Notes: generated from the sequence alone by a model not told the origin. DNA of 64,000 nucleotides from Nitrospira moscoviensis (GCF_001273775.1 NZ_CP011801.1:2024001-2088000), one strand, 5' to 3'. Shown: positions 1 to 11,360, numbered from the stretch's first letter. Translations and numbers: made by a program.

Positions 1-291
1 TGCCAGCCGCGGCTCCTGAGCGCACTGCGTGATGCGGATGGCCGCTTGATGGAACAGCACGTCGATCCCACGCATAGCTTGCCCCACCGTGGCACGATCA
101 CGAATATCGCCCTCTATCATCGAGATGCGTCTCTGCGACAGCGCCCAGGAGAGGTTCTGCCGCCGACCGCGGGACAAATTGTCGAGCACCACGATGTCAC
201 GCACACCTTCGCGGATGAGGTGATCGGCGATATGGGAACCGATCAGCCCGGCCCCGCCGGTGATCAAGACACGCGCATCAGCGAGTTGCAT
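1..291 (-). CDS. NAD-dependent sugar epimerase/dehydratase, partial (cut by window edge)
   Basis: Only the N-terminal 97 residues are in the window; the gene continues past base 1. The start MQLADARVLITGGAGLIGSH carries the Rossmann motif GGAGLIG, followed by VVLDNLSRG and EGDIRD, the pattern of extended short-chain dehydrogenases that act on nucleotide sugars (UDP-glucose 4-epimerase, dTDP-glucose 4,6-dehydratase type). The catalytic YxxxK lies outside the window, so the reaction cannot be named. It overlaps the formyltransferase gene upstream by 14 bases, so it is very likely the last seen member of the same polysaccharide operon. Confidence 0.85.
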   Translation of the reverse strand, partial: MQLADARVLITGGAGLIGSHIADHLIREGVRDIVVLDNLSRGRRQNLSWALSQRRISMIEGDIRDRATVGQAMRGIDVLFHQAAIRITQCAQEPRLA

Positions 292-1282
292 GGGCGGTCA
301 GCGCCTCCAGTCGCCGCTCCATCTCAACCAAACGCAGTTCCAGATCGCGGAGCCGCAATCCCAGACTCGTCTTCACCGAGCGGATCACGTCCTCCGCCGG
401 CCGAGTCGTCCGTCCATCACTTGAAACGTGGGTGACTCGAAGCATGCCGTCGCCCGTCAGCACTTCCACACCCTGTCCTGGAAGGATCTGCACCACCCGC
501 CCTGGGATCCGGCCGCGATAGCTTGGCGGCCCTTCGATTTCCTCGGCGCGCAACACACAGATCCGCTGTCCGCGATAGTAGGTATAGGCCCCCGGATACG
601 GAAAGGTGAGGGCGCGGACGAGGTTATAGATACGGCGGGTCGGCTGGCTCCAATCGATTTCACCATCCACCGGCGTCCGGGCGCAGGCGAATGAACCGGC
701 GGTATAGTCTTGTGGCCGGGGCGCGGCCGTGCCGTCCTTCAATTGGCGATACGCTTCGCGCACGACGTCGACGGTAGCGGCGCACACCCGCTCGTACACC
801 TGCGGCGCCGTGTCCGCCGGTCCGATCGGCACCGCCCGCTGCAACAGGATCTCCCCCCCGTCCATCCGTTCCGAGATGCGAAAGACCGTCACGCCGGTTC
901 GTGGCTCGTCGTTGATGATGGACCAGTTCAACGGTGCGAAGCCGCGATATTCCGGCAGGAGACTGTCATGCACACCCCAGCAACCGAGCTGAAACGCGGT
1001 ATAGAAGGACGGCGGGAGCAAAATGCGGACGCCCACGCCGATAGCCGTGGCGGCTCCGGTGTCCTGCGCCCATCGGGCGAGTTCGCGGTCCCGCACGAAC
1101 TTCGTTTCCCGGAAGGGGATGCCATGGCTCAGGGCCAGATCCCTGATCGGTCCCTCGTAGCGCTCCTGCTCGTGCTCGTCTTGGGTCAAACTGAGGACGC
1201 CGCACACCTCCGCGCCGCTCGCCACCAACGCATCGAGGGTCTGGAAACCCCGTTTCGTGCCGCCGATGAACAAGACTTTCAT
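278..1282 (-). CDS. Methionyl-tRNA-formyltransferase-like sugar N-formyltransferase
   Basis: A 334-residue protein with the formyltransferase fold: MKVLFIGGTKRG at the start, HDSLLPEYRG at 105-114, APLNW, then a conserved Asp in RMDGGEIL (about 141), followed by a C-terminal OB-like part and a short coiled tail. In the family the enzyme moves a formyl group from N10-formyl-tetrahydrofolate to an amino sugar or to Met-tRNA; the operon of sugar genes argues for an NDP-amino sugar. The family triad is Asn-His-Asp, with Asn two residues before His. Here that place is Gly (WGVHDS), which is odd. The start was chosen at ATG 1282, which overlaps the upstream aminotransferase stop (ATGA); the open frame further upstream is a shadow. 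Confidence 0.85.
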   Translation of the reverse strand: MKVLFIGGTKRGFQTLDALVASGAEVCGVLSLTQDEHEQERYEGPIRDLALSHGIPFRETKFVRDRELARWAQDTGAATAIGVGVRILLPPSFYTAFQLGCWGVHDSLLPEYRGFAPLNWSIINDEPRTGVTVFRISERMDGGEILLQRAVPIGPADTAPQVYERVCAATVDVVREAYRQLKDGTAAPRPQDYTAGSFACARTPVDGEIDWSQPTRRIYNLVRALTFPYPGAYTYYRGQRICVLRAEEIEGPPSYRGRIPGRVVQILPGQGVEVLTGDGMLRVTHVSSDGRTTRPAEDVIRSVKTSLGLRLRDLELRLVEMERRLEALTAHATR

Positions 1283-2394
1283 GCCGCCATCTCCCCGGTT
1301 GGGGCAAAGCGAGCCAGCGCGTCCGCCACTGTGTCGATATGGCCCGACGTGATTTCCGGATAGAGCGGCAGCGAGAGCACTTGGCGCGCGGCCGCTTCGG
1401 CGTGCGGCACGGACCCGGCGGGATAGGCCGGATCGGCATAGCCCGGTTGCAGATGTACCGGCACCGGATAGTGAATACCGGTGTGAATGCCTTCGGCCTG
1501 TAGATACTGCCGGAGCCTGTCCCGTTCGTTCGTGCGGATGGCATAGATATGGAACACCGGCTCCGCATAAGACATGGTCCGAGGAAGGCCGTACGGTTGG
1601 TTCTTCAACCCTAGTGTATAGAGTCCCGCGGCGGCTCGGCGGCGGGCGTTCCATTCATCCAGGTGGCGCAGCTTCACACGCAGGATGGCGCCTTGCAGTC
1701 CCTCCATTCGATAGTTGTAGCCGAGCATGTCATGGTGATACTTCTCCTTCGCGCCCCAGTCGCGTAAGAGCCGGAGCCGTTCCGCCGCTTCAGGATCGCT
1801 CGTGACAATCATCCCGCCTTCGCCGTACGCCCCGAGGTTCTTCCCCGGATAGAAGCTGAAGCAGCCGAAGTCGCCCAAGCTGCCGACGGGACGACCTTTG
1901 TAGCGGGCGCCGTGCGCCTGCGCCGCGTCTTCAATCACCACGAGATTACGGCGCCGTGCCAGAGCCATGAGAGGGTCCATGTCGGCCGGCTGTCCATAAA
2001 GATGGACCGGGATCACGGCCTTCGTCCGTGCAGTCACCACAGACTCGACGCGCGTGACGTCCATCGTCAGGGTACACGGATCGATGTCGACGAAGACCGG
2101 ACGGGCCCCGGTGTACCGGATCGCGGCCACGGTGGCGACGAAGGTGAACGGGACGGTGACGACCTCGTCGCCGGGGCCGACGCCCGCGGCGAGGAGGGCC
2201 AGATGCAACGCGCTGGTGCCCGAGTTGACTCCGACGGCGAACGAGGTTTCCACATAGGCGGCAAACTCGTGTTCGAAGGCCGCGACTTCCGGTCCCAGCA
2301 CGTACGCGCCGCCGTCCAACACGCGGTCGACGGCGGCACGGATGTCGTCCCGGATGGATCGGTACTGGGTCTGGAGATCGACGAAGGGAATCAT
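1279..2394 (-). CDS. DegT/DnrJ/EryC1/StrS sugar aminotransferase
   Basis: A 371-residue PLP enzyme that would transfer an amino group, usually from glutamate, to a keto-sugar nucleotide. Visible family marks are MIPFVDLQTQY at the N terminus, NSGTSALHLAL (phosphate and substrate pocket), EDAAQAHG (Asp 156, PLP nitrogen) and SFYPGKNLGAYGEGG with the Schiff-base Lys at about 185. Length is typical. The start ATG overlaps the stop of the dehydrogenase by 4 bases (ATGA), and its own stop overlaps the formyltransferase start the same way, so translation is coupled. With the neighbours it fits a WlbC/WbpE or QdtB/FdtB-type step; which sugar is made cannot be read from the sequence. Confidence 0.92.
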   Translation of the reverse strand: MIPFVDLQTQYRSIRDDIRAAVDRVLDGGAYVLGPEVAAFEHEFAAYVETSFAVGVNSGTSALHLALLAAGVGPGDEVVTVPFTFVATVAAIRYTGARPVFVDIDPCTLTMDVTRVESVVTARTKAVIPVHLYGQPADMDPLMALARRRNLVVIEDAAQAHGARYKGRPVGSLGDFGCFSFYPGKNLGAYGEGGMIVTSDPEAAERLRLLRDWGAKEKYHHDMLGYNYRMEGLQGAILRVKLRHLDEWNARRRAAAGLYTLGLKNQPYGLPRTMSYAEPVFHIYAIRTNERDRLRQYLQAEGIHTGIHYPVPVHLQPGYADPAYPAGSVPHAEAAARQVLSLPLYPEITSGHIDTVADALARFAPTGEMAA

Positions 2395-3428
2395 GCCGTG
2401 ACCTGCATGCGGTCCAGTTCGATCAATCGTCCCCGTTCCGCCATGGAAAGCGTCGCGGCTTCGAGAATCTGCACGATGCGGGCGCCGGCCTCGCCGTTCG
2501 TCATCGGAGCGGCCCGCCCGGCGATGCAGTCGAGAAAATGCCGGGCTTCCCTCTTCAACGCTTCGGTGGCGTCCAATTGGGGCGCCCACATGTCGCCCGC
2601 CCGGTAGCCCACGAGCATCTTGTACACGGCTTCGCTGTGGGCCTGCTGGCGTTCGGTCGTCACGCCCTTGTCGTAGACTTTCACCTTTTCGCTGGGCTCC
2701 ACATCGTCATAGATGATCATCTTCCGGCTGCCGCCGATAAGCGTCCGCCTGACCTTGACCGGCGCCAGCCAGTTCACATGGATGTGCGCGATGAGCGAGG
2801 AGTCGTAAAAGAGGGTCAGATAGGCGATGTTTTCGGGCTCTTGCGCGACATGCCGCATGCCGGTCGCCGAGACCGCGCGTGGACGGCTGGGCAGCAGATA
2901 GTCCATGATCGAGAGATCGTGCACGGCCAGGTCCCAGAGCACGTTCACGTCGTGCTGGAACAGGCCGAGGTTCACCCGGACGGAATCGTAGTAATACAGG
3001 TCCCCGACTTCGCCGGCCCCGATCAACTCCTTCATCTTCCGCACGCTGCCGGTGTAGACGAAGGTGTGATCCACCATGAGGACCCGCCGCCGCTTCTCCG
3101 CCTCCTCGATCAACTGCCAGGACTGTTCGCCAGTCATGGCGAGCGGCTTTTCGACGAGGACGTGCTTCCCCGCCTTGAGCGCCTCCATGGCCAATTCGAA
3201 ATGCGTGGAGACCGGCGTCGCGATGACCACCGCGTCGACGGCGGGAGACCGGATGAGGTCGGTCGGGCTCTGCATGATGCCGATGCCGGGATAGCGGGCG
3301 GCGGCGAGCGCCAGGCGGTCCATGCGCAGATCGCTGACCGCCAGCACCCGCGAGTCGGGCATCTCGTGGAAGTTGCGCACGAGGTTGGGTCCCCAATAGC
3401 CGAATCCGATGACGCCGACGCCGATCAT
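2391..3428 (-). CDS. Gfo/Idh/MocA-family sugar nucleotide dehydrogenase
   Basis: A 345-residue oxidoreductase. The N-terminal Rossmann part begins MIGVGVIGFGYWGPN (GxGxxG), followed by VIATPVSTHFE and the family signature VEKPLAM at about 92-98, where the EKP lysine is the usual catalytic residue. The C-terminal half is the alpha/beta substrate domain. In the WlbA/WbpB branch such enzymes oxidise C3 of a UDP-sugar acid before transamination. Here it is followed by an aminotransferase and preceded by a hexapeptide acyltransferase, the same trio as wlbA-wlbB-wlbC. It overlaps the aminotransferase start by 4 bases and begins 1 base after the acyltransferase stop. Confidence 0.88.
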   Translation of the reverse strand: MIGVGVIGFGYWGPNLVRNFHEMPDSRVLAVSDLRMDRLALAAARYPGIGIMQSPTDLIRSPAVDAVVIATPVSTHFELAMEALKAGKHVLVEKPLAMTGEQSWQLIEEAEKRRRVLMVDHTFVYTGSVRKMKELIGAGEVGDLYYYDSVRVNLGLFQHDVNVLWDLAVHDLSIMDYLLPSRPRAVSATGMRHVAQEPENIAYLTLFYDSSLIAHIHVNWLAPVKVRRTLIGGSRKMIIYDDVEPSEKVKVYDKGVTTERQQAHSEAVYKMLVGYRAGDMWAPQLDATEALKREARHFLDCIAGRAAPMTNGEAGARIVQILEAATLSMAERGRLIELDRMQVTA

Positions 3429-3429
3429 G

Positions 3430-3906
3430 TCAGACGCTCCCCCGGTTCACTGCCGAGACGCGCGCGGGCACGCCCATCACGGTCGCGTGGGCCGGCACGT
3501 CATGGGTGACGACCGCGCCGGCGCCGATCTGCGCCCCTTCGCCGATGGTCACGCCGCAGAGAATGACCGCCCCGCTCCCGATGGACGCCCCCCGCTTGAC
3601 GGTCGTGCCGATGACGGTCCAGTCCTGCTCCGTCTGCAATCGGCCGTCGGTCGTCGCGCGCGGATAGCGGTCGTTGATGAAGACGACGCCGTGGCCCACA
3701 AAGACCTCGTCCTCGATCGTCACGCCTTCGCAGACGAATGAATGCGAGGAGATTTTGCACCGCCGGCCGATGCGCGCCTGCTTTTGAATCTCGACGAAGG
3801 CGCCGATCTTCGTCTCTGCGCCGATCCGGCATCCGTAGAGATTGACCAGTTCCGGATGGTGGATGACGACGCCGTCGGCCAGCGACACACTAGGACTGAT
3901 CGGCAT
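3430..3906 (-). CDS. Left-handed beta-helix (hexapeptide) acyltransferase, WlbB/WbpD-like
   Basis: A 158-residue protein made almost entirely of hexapeptide repeats ([LIV]-G-x4): for example IGAETKIGAFVEI, IGRRCKI, IEDEVFVGHGVVF, IGSGAVILCGVTIGEGAQIGAGAVV. These build the left-handed beta-helix of sugar acetyltransferases. NDRYPRATTDG in the loop region and the C-terminal VMGVPARV are typical of the WbpD/WlbB group, which acetylates a 3-amino sugar nucleotide with acetyl-CoA. It is the first gene of the visible operon, 1 base upstream of the dehydrogenase. Presence of both an acyl- and a formyltransferase suggests a doubly modified or alternatively modified diamino sugar; that is inference. 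Confidence 0.88.
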   Translation of the reverse strand: MPISPSVSLADGVVIHHPELVNLYGCRIGAETKIGAFVEIQKQARIGRRCKISSHSFVCEGVTIEDEVFVGHGVVFINDRYPRATTDGRLQTEQDWTVIGTTVKRGASIGSGAVILCGVTIGEGAQIGAGAVVTHDVPAHATVMGVPARVSAVNRGSV

Positions 3907-4097
3907 ATGCCCACTCCTTCCACCGCCCCACCTAACAAGTTGTGTGCCAATCGCAGACAGACGAAGCGACGGGAAATTTGCTCGGAAACAGGCGCCGGCG
4001 CGGGCGTGGCACGCTTGGTCGGCAAAAATTACCGGGATGAGTCAGGCAGGAGTTTCCGGTTTGGCGAACCGGCGCGCGGTGTACGAACAGATGACAT
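3907..4097. other. Intergenic gap, PilZ gene to polysaccharide operon
   Basis: About 190 bases without a gene. A weak sigma-54-like site reads on minus at 3934-3949 (TGGCACACAACTTGTT): the -24 half is perfect, but the critical GC of the -12 half is GT. A small hairpin CCGGTT-TGGCG-AACCGG lies at 4056-4072, just after the PilZ gene stop, without a T-run; it may end that transcript. Neither is strong evidence. Confidence 0.3.
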
Positions 4098-4808
4098 TTA
4101 CCGCGGAAGGGCCGGAGGCGTCTTCTGCGTCGTCCATTGCTCGACCGCCTGTCTGACCGAACCGCCCCATCCGCGGTACTCGATGTATTCCATGCGGTCG
4201 AATTGAAACTCGAAGCCCGCGAGGCAGTGGTCGTCCTTCGCGTCGGCGTTCTTGACGATGCCCGTCAGATTCGTGACGTGCCCCAAGCCCGGCAGCTCGA
4301 ATTCGAGACGGATCGTCGCGCCGGGGCGCAGCCAGGACGGCCGTTGCGAAAGGGCGACGCTGCATCCGCCGAGGCTGAGATCTTTCAGCATGCCGCCGGC
4401 ATAGTTCGATGAAGCCGAGCCGGATCCGGCATCCTGGCGCATGAGCAACACCGGCTCGCAGGACGAGACGCGCGCGTGCTTGCGGAGGTGCATCTCTTCC
4501 ACATTCTGCGGGAACGCGATGAACAGCAGCGGCACCGGCGAGGTGACAAGATCGCGGATGTCGGTCCGGTAGCCGACGAGCTTGCCCTCGTGCAGATAGC
4601 TGATCGTGCAGGGCGTGCCCCGCGGAATGTCCGCGTCGTGGCCGAGCTGGGCCGGCCATTCGCAGACCAGCCAGGCATGGTCTTTCCACCCGAGCAGCGT
4701 CGAGCCGTACATGGCCTTGTGGGGCCCCAGAGCCAGCGAAATCTTCAGGGCATGGCCCACGGTGAGGAACGATGCGGGCGACAGCGCCGAGGCGATGACG
4801 TCGTTCAT
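4098..4808 (-). CDS. PilZ-domain c-di-GMP-binding protein (YcgR-like)
   Basis: A 236-residue protein with an N-terminal YcgR-type beta domain (about 15-105) and a C-terminal PilZ domain. The two c-di-GMP-binding elements are present: RKHAR at 109-113 (RxxxR) and DLSLGG at 143-148 (D/NxSxxGG). YcgR-like proteins bind c-di-GMP and slow or bias the flagellar motor by touching rotor or stator proteins. The gene follows an HD-GYP phosphodiesterase gene by 13 bases on the same strand, so effector and c-di-GMP hydrolase are probably one transcript. The YcgR role is inferred from the two-domain layout and the nearby flagellar genes. Confidence 0.85.
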   Translation of the reverse strand: MNDVIASALSPASFLTVGHALKISLALGPHKAMYGSTLLGWKDHAWLVCEWPAQLGHDADIPRGTPCTISYLHEGKLVGYRTDIRDLVTSPVPLLFIAFPQNVEEMHLRKHARVSSCEPVLLMRQDAGSGSASSNYAGGMLKDLSLGGCSVALSQRPSWLRPGATIRLEFELPGLGHVTNLTGIVKNADAKDDHCLAGFEFQFDRMEYIEYRGWGGSVRQAVEQWTTQKTPPALPR

Positions 4809-4821
4809 GGCGACTCCTTTG

Positions 4822-6147
4822 TCACAACGATTCCTGATCGAGGAACAGACCCGGATTCACGCCGACCAGCAGCGGATCCTTCACCACGGCGATCGACCGG
4901 TGCGGCCTGCCGGACTGACGCCGCAAGTCGATTGTGACGGGATGAGCCAGGAACGTCCGGCCGGCGCCCTGGACGAGGATCACGCTGGGCTCGAGCGGCG
5001 CCTCACGCTCGAGCGTGCGGACGACGGCGACCTCGCCCGTGTTCAACTCGACGACCGATCCGACGGGGTACACGCCCACGACCTGGATGAACCGTTGGAC
5101 GATCGCATGGTCGAGATGGCCCTTCTGCGAGATCAGATAGAGAAACTGCAGGGCCTCATGCGCCGGCTTGGCCTTGTGATAGCAGCGGTCGCTGGTGATC
5201 GCGTCATAGATGTCCACCACGGCCGCGATCAAGCCGTGCGGGCTCAGCTCCGTTTTCCCACGCCGGTGCGGGTAGCCGGAGCCGTCAACCCGTTCATGAT
5301 GCTCCAGCGCGGGCTTCAGGTACGGATCGGCCAGGCCCGTCATGTCCGACAGGACTTCGGCGCCGCGCATCACGTGCTGTTTCATCAGTTCGAATTCGTG
5401 GGGCTCGAACCGCCCGGGCTTGTTCAGGATCTCCAAAGGAATTTTGGTTTTACCGATATCATGGAGCAGCATGCCGACGCCCAGTTGATGCAACTGCTCG
5501 CCGTCGAATCCCAGCGAGCGGCCCAGCGACAGAGCCAGCAGCGCCGTGTTGACCGAGTGGTAGAAGGTGTATTCGTCAAAACGTTTGAGGCGCGACAGGC
5601 TCGTCAACGCATCGGGATTGCGGAGCACGCTGTCCGCCATGTCGGCGACGACTTGATTGACCGCCTCCATGTTGATGGCCCGGCCCATCCGCACGTCATG
5701 CATCGCACCTTCGATGATTGACTTGGCGGCCCGATAGACCTGCCTCGCCGCCGGCAGCTCTTCGTCGAACGGCACGGGGTCAGGCACCCTTCCTCGCGCT
5801 TCGCGTGGTGCCTGATCCCGTTCTTCCGGCCGGGACGACCCGGACGGCGCTACGCGCACATGGTGCCTGACCTCGTCCTCTTCCTCTGCGCGTTGCGCGT
5901 GGGACCTGCCCCCCTCGTCCGGTGGAAGGTGGCCGGGAGCCGGTCGGAAGGACTCCTGACCCGGAAACTCCTCATCCTCGAGGAGCACTTCCAACGTACG
6001 GACGCCGCAGGAGCGGAGCTGTTCGATCTGCTCGGCAGACGAGACGACCATCCGATGGCGGAGAAAGGGTGTCGCGAGCCAGGACCGGTCCAACCGTGCG
6101 ATCCGCATCCCGGGCCGCAGTTCGTCGATTGCAATGCGCTTGGTCAT
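4822..6147 (-). CDS. HD-GYP c-di-GMP phosphodiesterase with DUF3391-like N-terminus and in-frame repeat insert
   Basis: A 441-residue protein. Residues 1-60 (IAIDELRPGMRIARLD) match the DUF3391-type N-terminal domain common in HD-GYP proteins. The HD-GYP domain (about 185-360) has YHSVN, HDIGK (HD at 229-230), HHERVDGSGYP (283-293) and a YDAITSDR motif, so all catalytic signatures are intact; it should linearise c-di-GMP. Residues about 79-125 are encoded by a dispersed palindromic repeat (5776-5914) and form a charged linker (GGRSHAQRAEE, then VRHHV, then VPDP) between the domains. No clear Shine-Dalgarno precedes the ATG, because another repeat copy begins 16 bases upstream. It diverges from a second HD-GYP gene. 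Confidence 0.92.
   Translation of the reverse strand: MTKRIAIDELRPGMRIARLDRSWLATPFLRHRMVVSSAEQIEQLRSCGVRTLEVLLEDEEFPGQESFRPAPGHLPPDEGGRSHAQRAEEEDEVRHHVRVAPSGSSRPEERDQAPREARGRVPDPVPFDEELPAARQVYRAAKSIIEGAMHDVRMGRAINMEAVNQVVADMADSVLRNPDALTSLSRLKRFDEYTFYHSVNTALLALSLGRSLGFDGEQLHQLGVGMLLHDIGKTKIPLEILNKPGRFEPHEFELMKQHVMRGAEVLSDMTGLADPYLKPALEHHERVDGSGYPHRRGKTELSPHGLIAAVVDIYDAITSDRCYHKAKPAHEALQFLYLISQKGHLDHAIVQRFIQVVGVYPVGSVVELNTGEVAVVRTLEREAPLEPSVILVQGAGRTFLAHPVTIDLRRQSGRPHRSIAVVKDPLLVGVNPGLFLDQESL
5776..5914 (-). repeat. GGGGTCAGGCACC palindromic element, copy A (inside HD-GYP gene)
   Basis: A diverged, nested copy of the dispersed element. Read on plus, GGGGTCAGGCACC at 5776-5788 and GGTGCCTGATCCC at 5807-5819 form an inner inverted pair; ACATGGTGCCTGACC follows near 5858-5872, and the block GCGCGTTGCGCGTGGGACC to 5914 is the reverse of the element's central hairpin. 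It is translated in frame on minus in the same reading frame as copies C and D, giving RSHAQR, VRHHV and VPDP. Confidence 0.85.
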
Positions 6148-6162
6148 GTCGGGTCACGGAAA

Positions 6163-6303
6163 GGGGTCAGGCACCATGTGTCGAGGGGTCGGGAGTCCTT
6201 CCGCCCGACTCCTGACCCCCTGCTTGACCAAGGGGTCAGGTCCCACGCGCAACGCGGGGAAGGGGACCAGACCCCCGGCTGCGCGCACATGGTGCCTGAC
6301 CCC
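6163..6303 (+). repeat. GGGGTCAGGCACC palindromic element, copy B (full length, intergenic)
   Basis: A 141-bp copy with ends GGGGTCAGGCACC (6163-6175) and GGTGCCTGACCCC (6291-6303), an exact inverted pair. An internal hairpin GGGGTCAGGTCCC...GGGGACCAGACCCC encloses GCGCAACGCG. It lies 16 bases upstream of the minus-strand HD-GYP start and therefore occupies that gene's leader. It is nearly identical to copy C at 10040. Confidence 0.9.
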
Positions 6304-6312
6304 TTCGGTCCG

Positions 6313-6340
6313 GTATCGGCTTGCCTGTGGGAATTCTTGA
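6313..6340 (-). promoter_or_regulatory. Candidate sigma-28 promoter, minus strand
   Basis: On minus the sequence reads TCAAGAAT, 12 bases, GCCGATAC. The enteric FliA consensus is TAAAGTTT-N11-GCCGATAA, so the -10 is almost perfect and the spacer one base long. It would transcribe through repeat copy B into the HD-GYP gene starting at 6147. Confidence 0.45.
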
Positions 6341-6342
6341 GA

Positions 6343-6369
6343 TCAAGTTCTCCGGTCAACTACCGATAC
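6343..6369 (+). promoter_or_regulatory. Candidate sigma-28 promoter, plus strand
   Basis: Reads TCAAGTTC, 11 bases, ACCGATAC. Against TAAAGTTT-N11-GCCGATAA there are two mismatches per half and the spacing is exact. It points at the second HD-GYP gene (start 6504) and is back to back with the minus-strand candidate at 6313-6340. fliA is present in this window. Confidence 0.5.
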
Positions 6370-6419
6370 CACATCGGTGCCTTTGTGCGCGTGGGATCTA
6401 CGCCCGCCGACTGGGCCAA

Positions 6420-6483
6420 GAGGTCAGGCACCATGTGTCGGAACGACCCGCAGGGCCCTGCGCGCAAATGGCGCCTGACCCTT
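6420..6483 (+). repeat. GGGGTCAGGCACC palindromic element, copy G (short form)
   Basis: A 64-bp form with only the outer arms: GAGGTCAGGCACCATGTG at the left and CGCAAATGGCGCCTGACCC at the right, lacking the central hairpin. It is followed by a direct duplication of CCCTTTCAGGA (6479-6501) that runs up to the start codon of the plus-strand HD-GYP gene. Confidence 0.75.
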
Positions 6484-6503
6484 TCAGGACCCTTTCAGGA
6501 CCG

Positions 6504-7768
6504 ATGAAACCGAAGCCCCCCCTCAAAGAGATCGTCATCGATCAGCTGGTTCCCGGCATGTTCGTTGTTGAAATGGACCTGCCTTGGTATCGCACGCCGT
6601 TCCTCTTCCATAAGCGCCTGATCAAAGACGCCGAGACCGTCCGCCTGATGAAACAACACGGTATTCGAACCGTGACCATCGACACGAGCAAAGGCGTGGA
6701 TCTTCCGGTACAGGCGGACAGGCGCCCGCCGTCCGCGCCCGACGATCGCTCCGTCGACTCACCGGAGGGAAGCGCCGGAAAGCAGGCCCATGCAGGAGCA
6801 ACTGGACCGGTGGAGGCCCGTGCTCGGCAGCTCTATGCGGAAGCGCAGCAAACGATGGAACGGATCTTCGCCGATCTGGAGCAAGGCGTCCCTCCTCCTC
6901 CGGCCGCCACGAAAACGGTGGTGTCGAACATCCTGGCGCACCTGCTCGATGACCGGACCGGACTGTTGACCCAGTTGGCTTTGGCAAAGATCAAGCAGTT
7001 CGACCGGTCCCTGGCCGGGCATGGCCTGGACACGTGCATTCTTTCGCTGATCGTCGGGGTCGAATGCGGCCTGAGAGAAGAGTCGCTGGCGCCACTCGGC
7101 GCCGGAGCACTGCTGCACGACGCCGGCTACGTCCGCCTGCCGCGCAATCTCGTCCGCCGTCGCTGGGACTGCACCGAGTCCGAGCGCGCCCTGCTGGAGC
7201 AGCACTCCACGCTCGGGTTGGCGATGCTGGCCGACCAGTCGGACTTACAGGAAGAGGTGAAGCGGATCGTGACGGAGCATCATGAACGGAGCGACGGCAG
7301 CGGCTTTCCGGGGAAGCTCGCCGGCGAAGCGATCTCGCAGGCGGCAAGGATCGTGGGGGTGGTGGACCTTTACGACGGCATGGTGAGCCGCCGCAGCGGC
7401 CGGCCGGCCATGCTGCCGCACGACGCGATCAGACAGTTGTTCCTGGCCGGCGAACGGGGACAGTTCGAGAAATCATTGGTCGAGATCGTCATCCGCAGCA
7501 TCGGCGTCTATCCGGTCGGCAGTCTGGTGCGGCTGAACACCGGCGAGCAAGCGGTCGTCGTGGGCGTCAATCCGGAGCAGCGGCTGAAACCCCGGGTCAA
7601 GATCACCGGAGGTCCGCAAGGAGAATCGTACACCGATCCGCTGGATGTGGATCTTGCCACGCAGGCGCAGGATCGCAGCGTGCGGAGCGTCTTGCGCGTC
7701 CTGGACCCGGGGCAGGAGCGGGTCAACATCGCCATGTATCTCGATGATCCGCCTTCACAGGCCGCCTG

Positions 7769-7769
<1 letters not shown>
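6504..7769 (+). CDS. Degenerate HD-GYP domain protein
   Basis: A 421-residue paralogue of the divergent HD-GYP protein: DUF3391-like N-terminus (VIDQLVPGMFVVEMDLPWYR), a Pro/Ala-rich linker (about 68-105), then HD-GYP. HD is kept (LLHDAGY, 205-206) but HDxGK reads HDAGY and the GYP is GFP in HHERSDGSGFP (259-269); other histidines (GHGLD, EQHS) and the late Asp (VVDLYDG) remain. Activity may be reduced or changed; this is inference. The start at ATG 6504 matches the MKPKPPLKEIVI N-terminus with AGGA just upstream; the open frame before it is repeat DNA. Its stop overlaps the start of the hybrid kinase (TGATG), so the two are translationally coupled. Confidence 0.88.
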
Positions 7770-10816
<3,047 letters not shown>

Positions 10817-10898
10817 CGGCATAGTAGTCAGCCGTGCTCATGCGATTCCCCCTTCTCCGGATGCCGCACCGCCAGCCGGGTGGCGGTCCCCGTCGATC

Positions 10899-11360
10899 TC
10901 AGGTGACTTTGACTTCGATCGCTTTCGCACGGGCTTTCTCGGATTTAGGCAGCCGCACCGTGAGAACGCCGTTCTTGAACTCGGCCGACACCTTGTGCTG
11001 ATCCACGAGGTCCGGCACAGTGAAGCTCCGCGCAAAACCTCCGTAGGCCCGCTCGATCTTATGATACCGCTTGCCGTTTCCTTCCTTCTCCTGCTCGCGC
11101 CGGCCGGAGATCGTGAGGACGCCCTCCTCGACGGATAAGCTCACCTGCTCCTTTTCGAGGCCGGGCAGCTCGGCCTGGATCTGAAATTCCGTATCGGTTT
11201 CCAGCACATCGACCGCCGGGGCCCAATCCGCCAGAGCCATGGATTCCTTCTGCCCGTCGCCGGCTCCGGACCGGCTGGCAGCGAGCAGGCGACTGAGACG
11301 TTCAGAGACATTTTCGAGCTCACGGAACGTCTCCATAGGCGTCATGCGCATGACATACAT
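10899..11360 (-). CDS. Small heat shock protein, Hsp20/IbpA family
   Basis: A 153-residue alpha-crystallin chaperone that would hold unfolding proteins without ATP. The core (about 45-145) shows WAPAVDVLETDTEF, AELPGLEKEQVSLSVEEG, the ISGRRE strand and the late signature AEFKNGVLTVRLPK. A strong AAAGGAGG precedes ATG 11360. It lies 137 bases downstream of fliW on the same strand and converges with the hybrid kinase; a CACCGCC...GGCGGT hairpin at about 10868-10888 may separate them. A sigma-70-like promoter at 11400-11427 suggests separate expression from the flagellar genes. Confidence 0.93.
   Translation of the reverse strand: MYVMRMTPMETFRELENVSERLSRLLAASRSGAGDGQKESMALADWAPAVDVLETDTEFQIQAELPGLEKEQVSLSVEEGVLTISGRREQEKEGNGKRYHKIERAYGGFARSFTVPDLVDQHKVSAEFKNGVLTVRLPKSEKARAKAIEVKVT

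Noticed and set aside
3934..3949. Sigma-54 promoter for the polysaccharide operon
   Set aside because: The -12 element reads TTGTT instead of TTGCW; loss of the GC is normally fatal.
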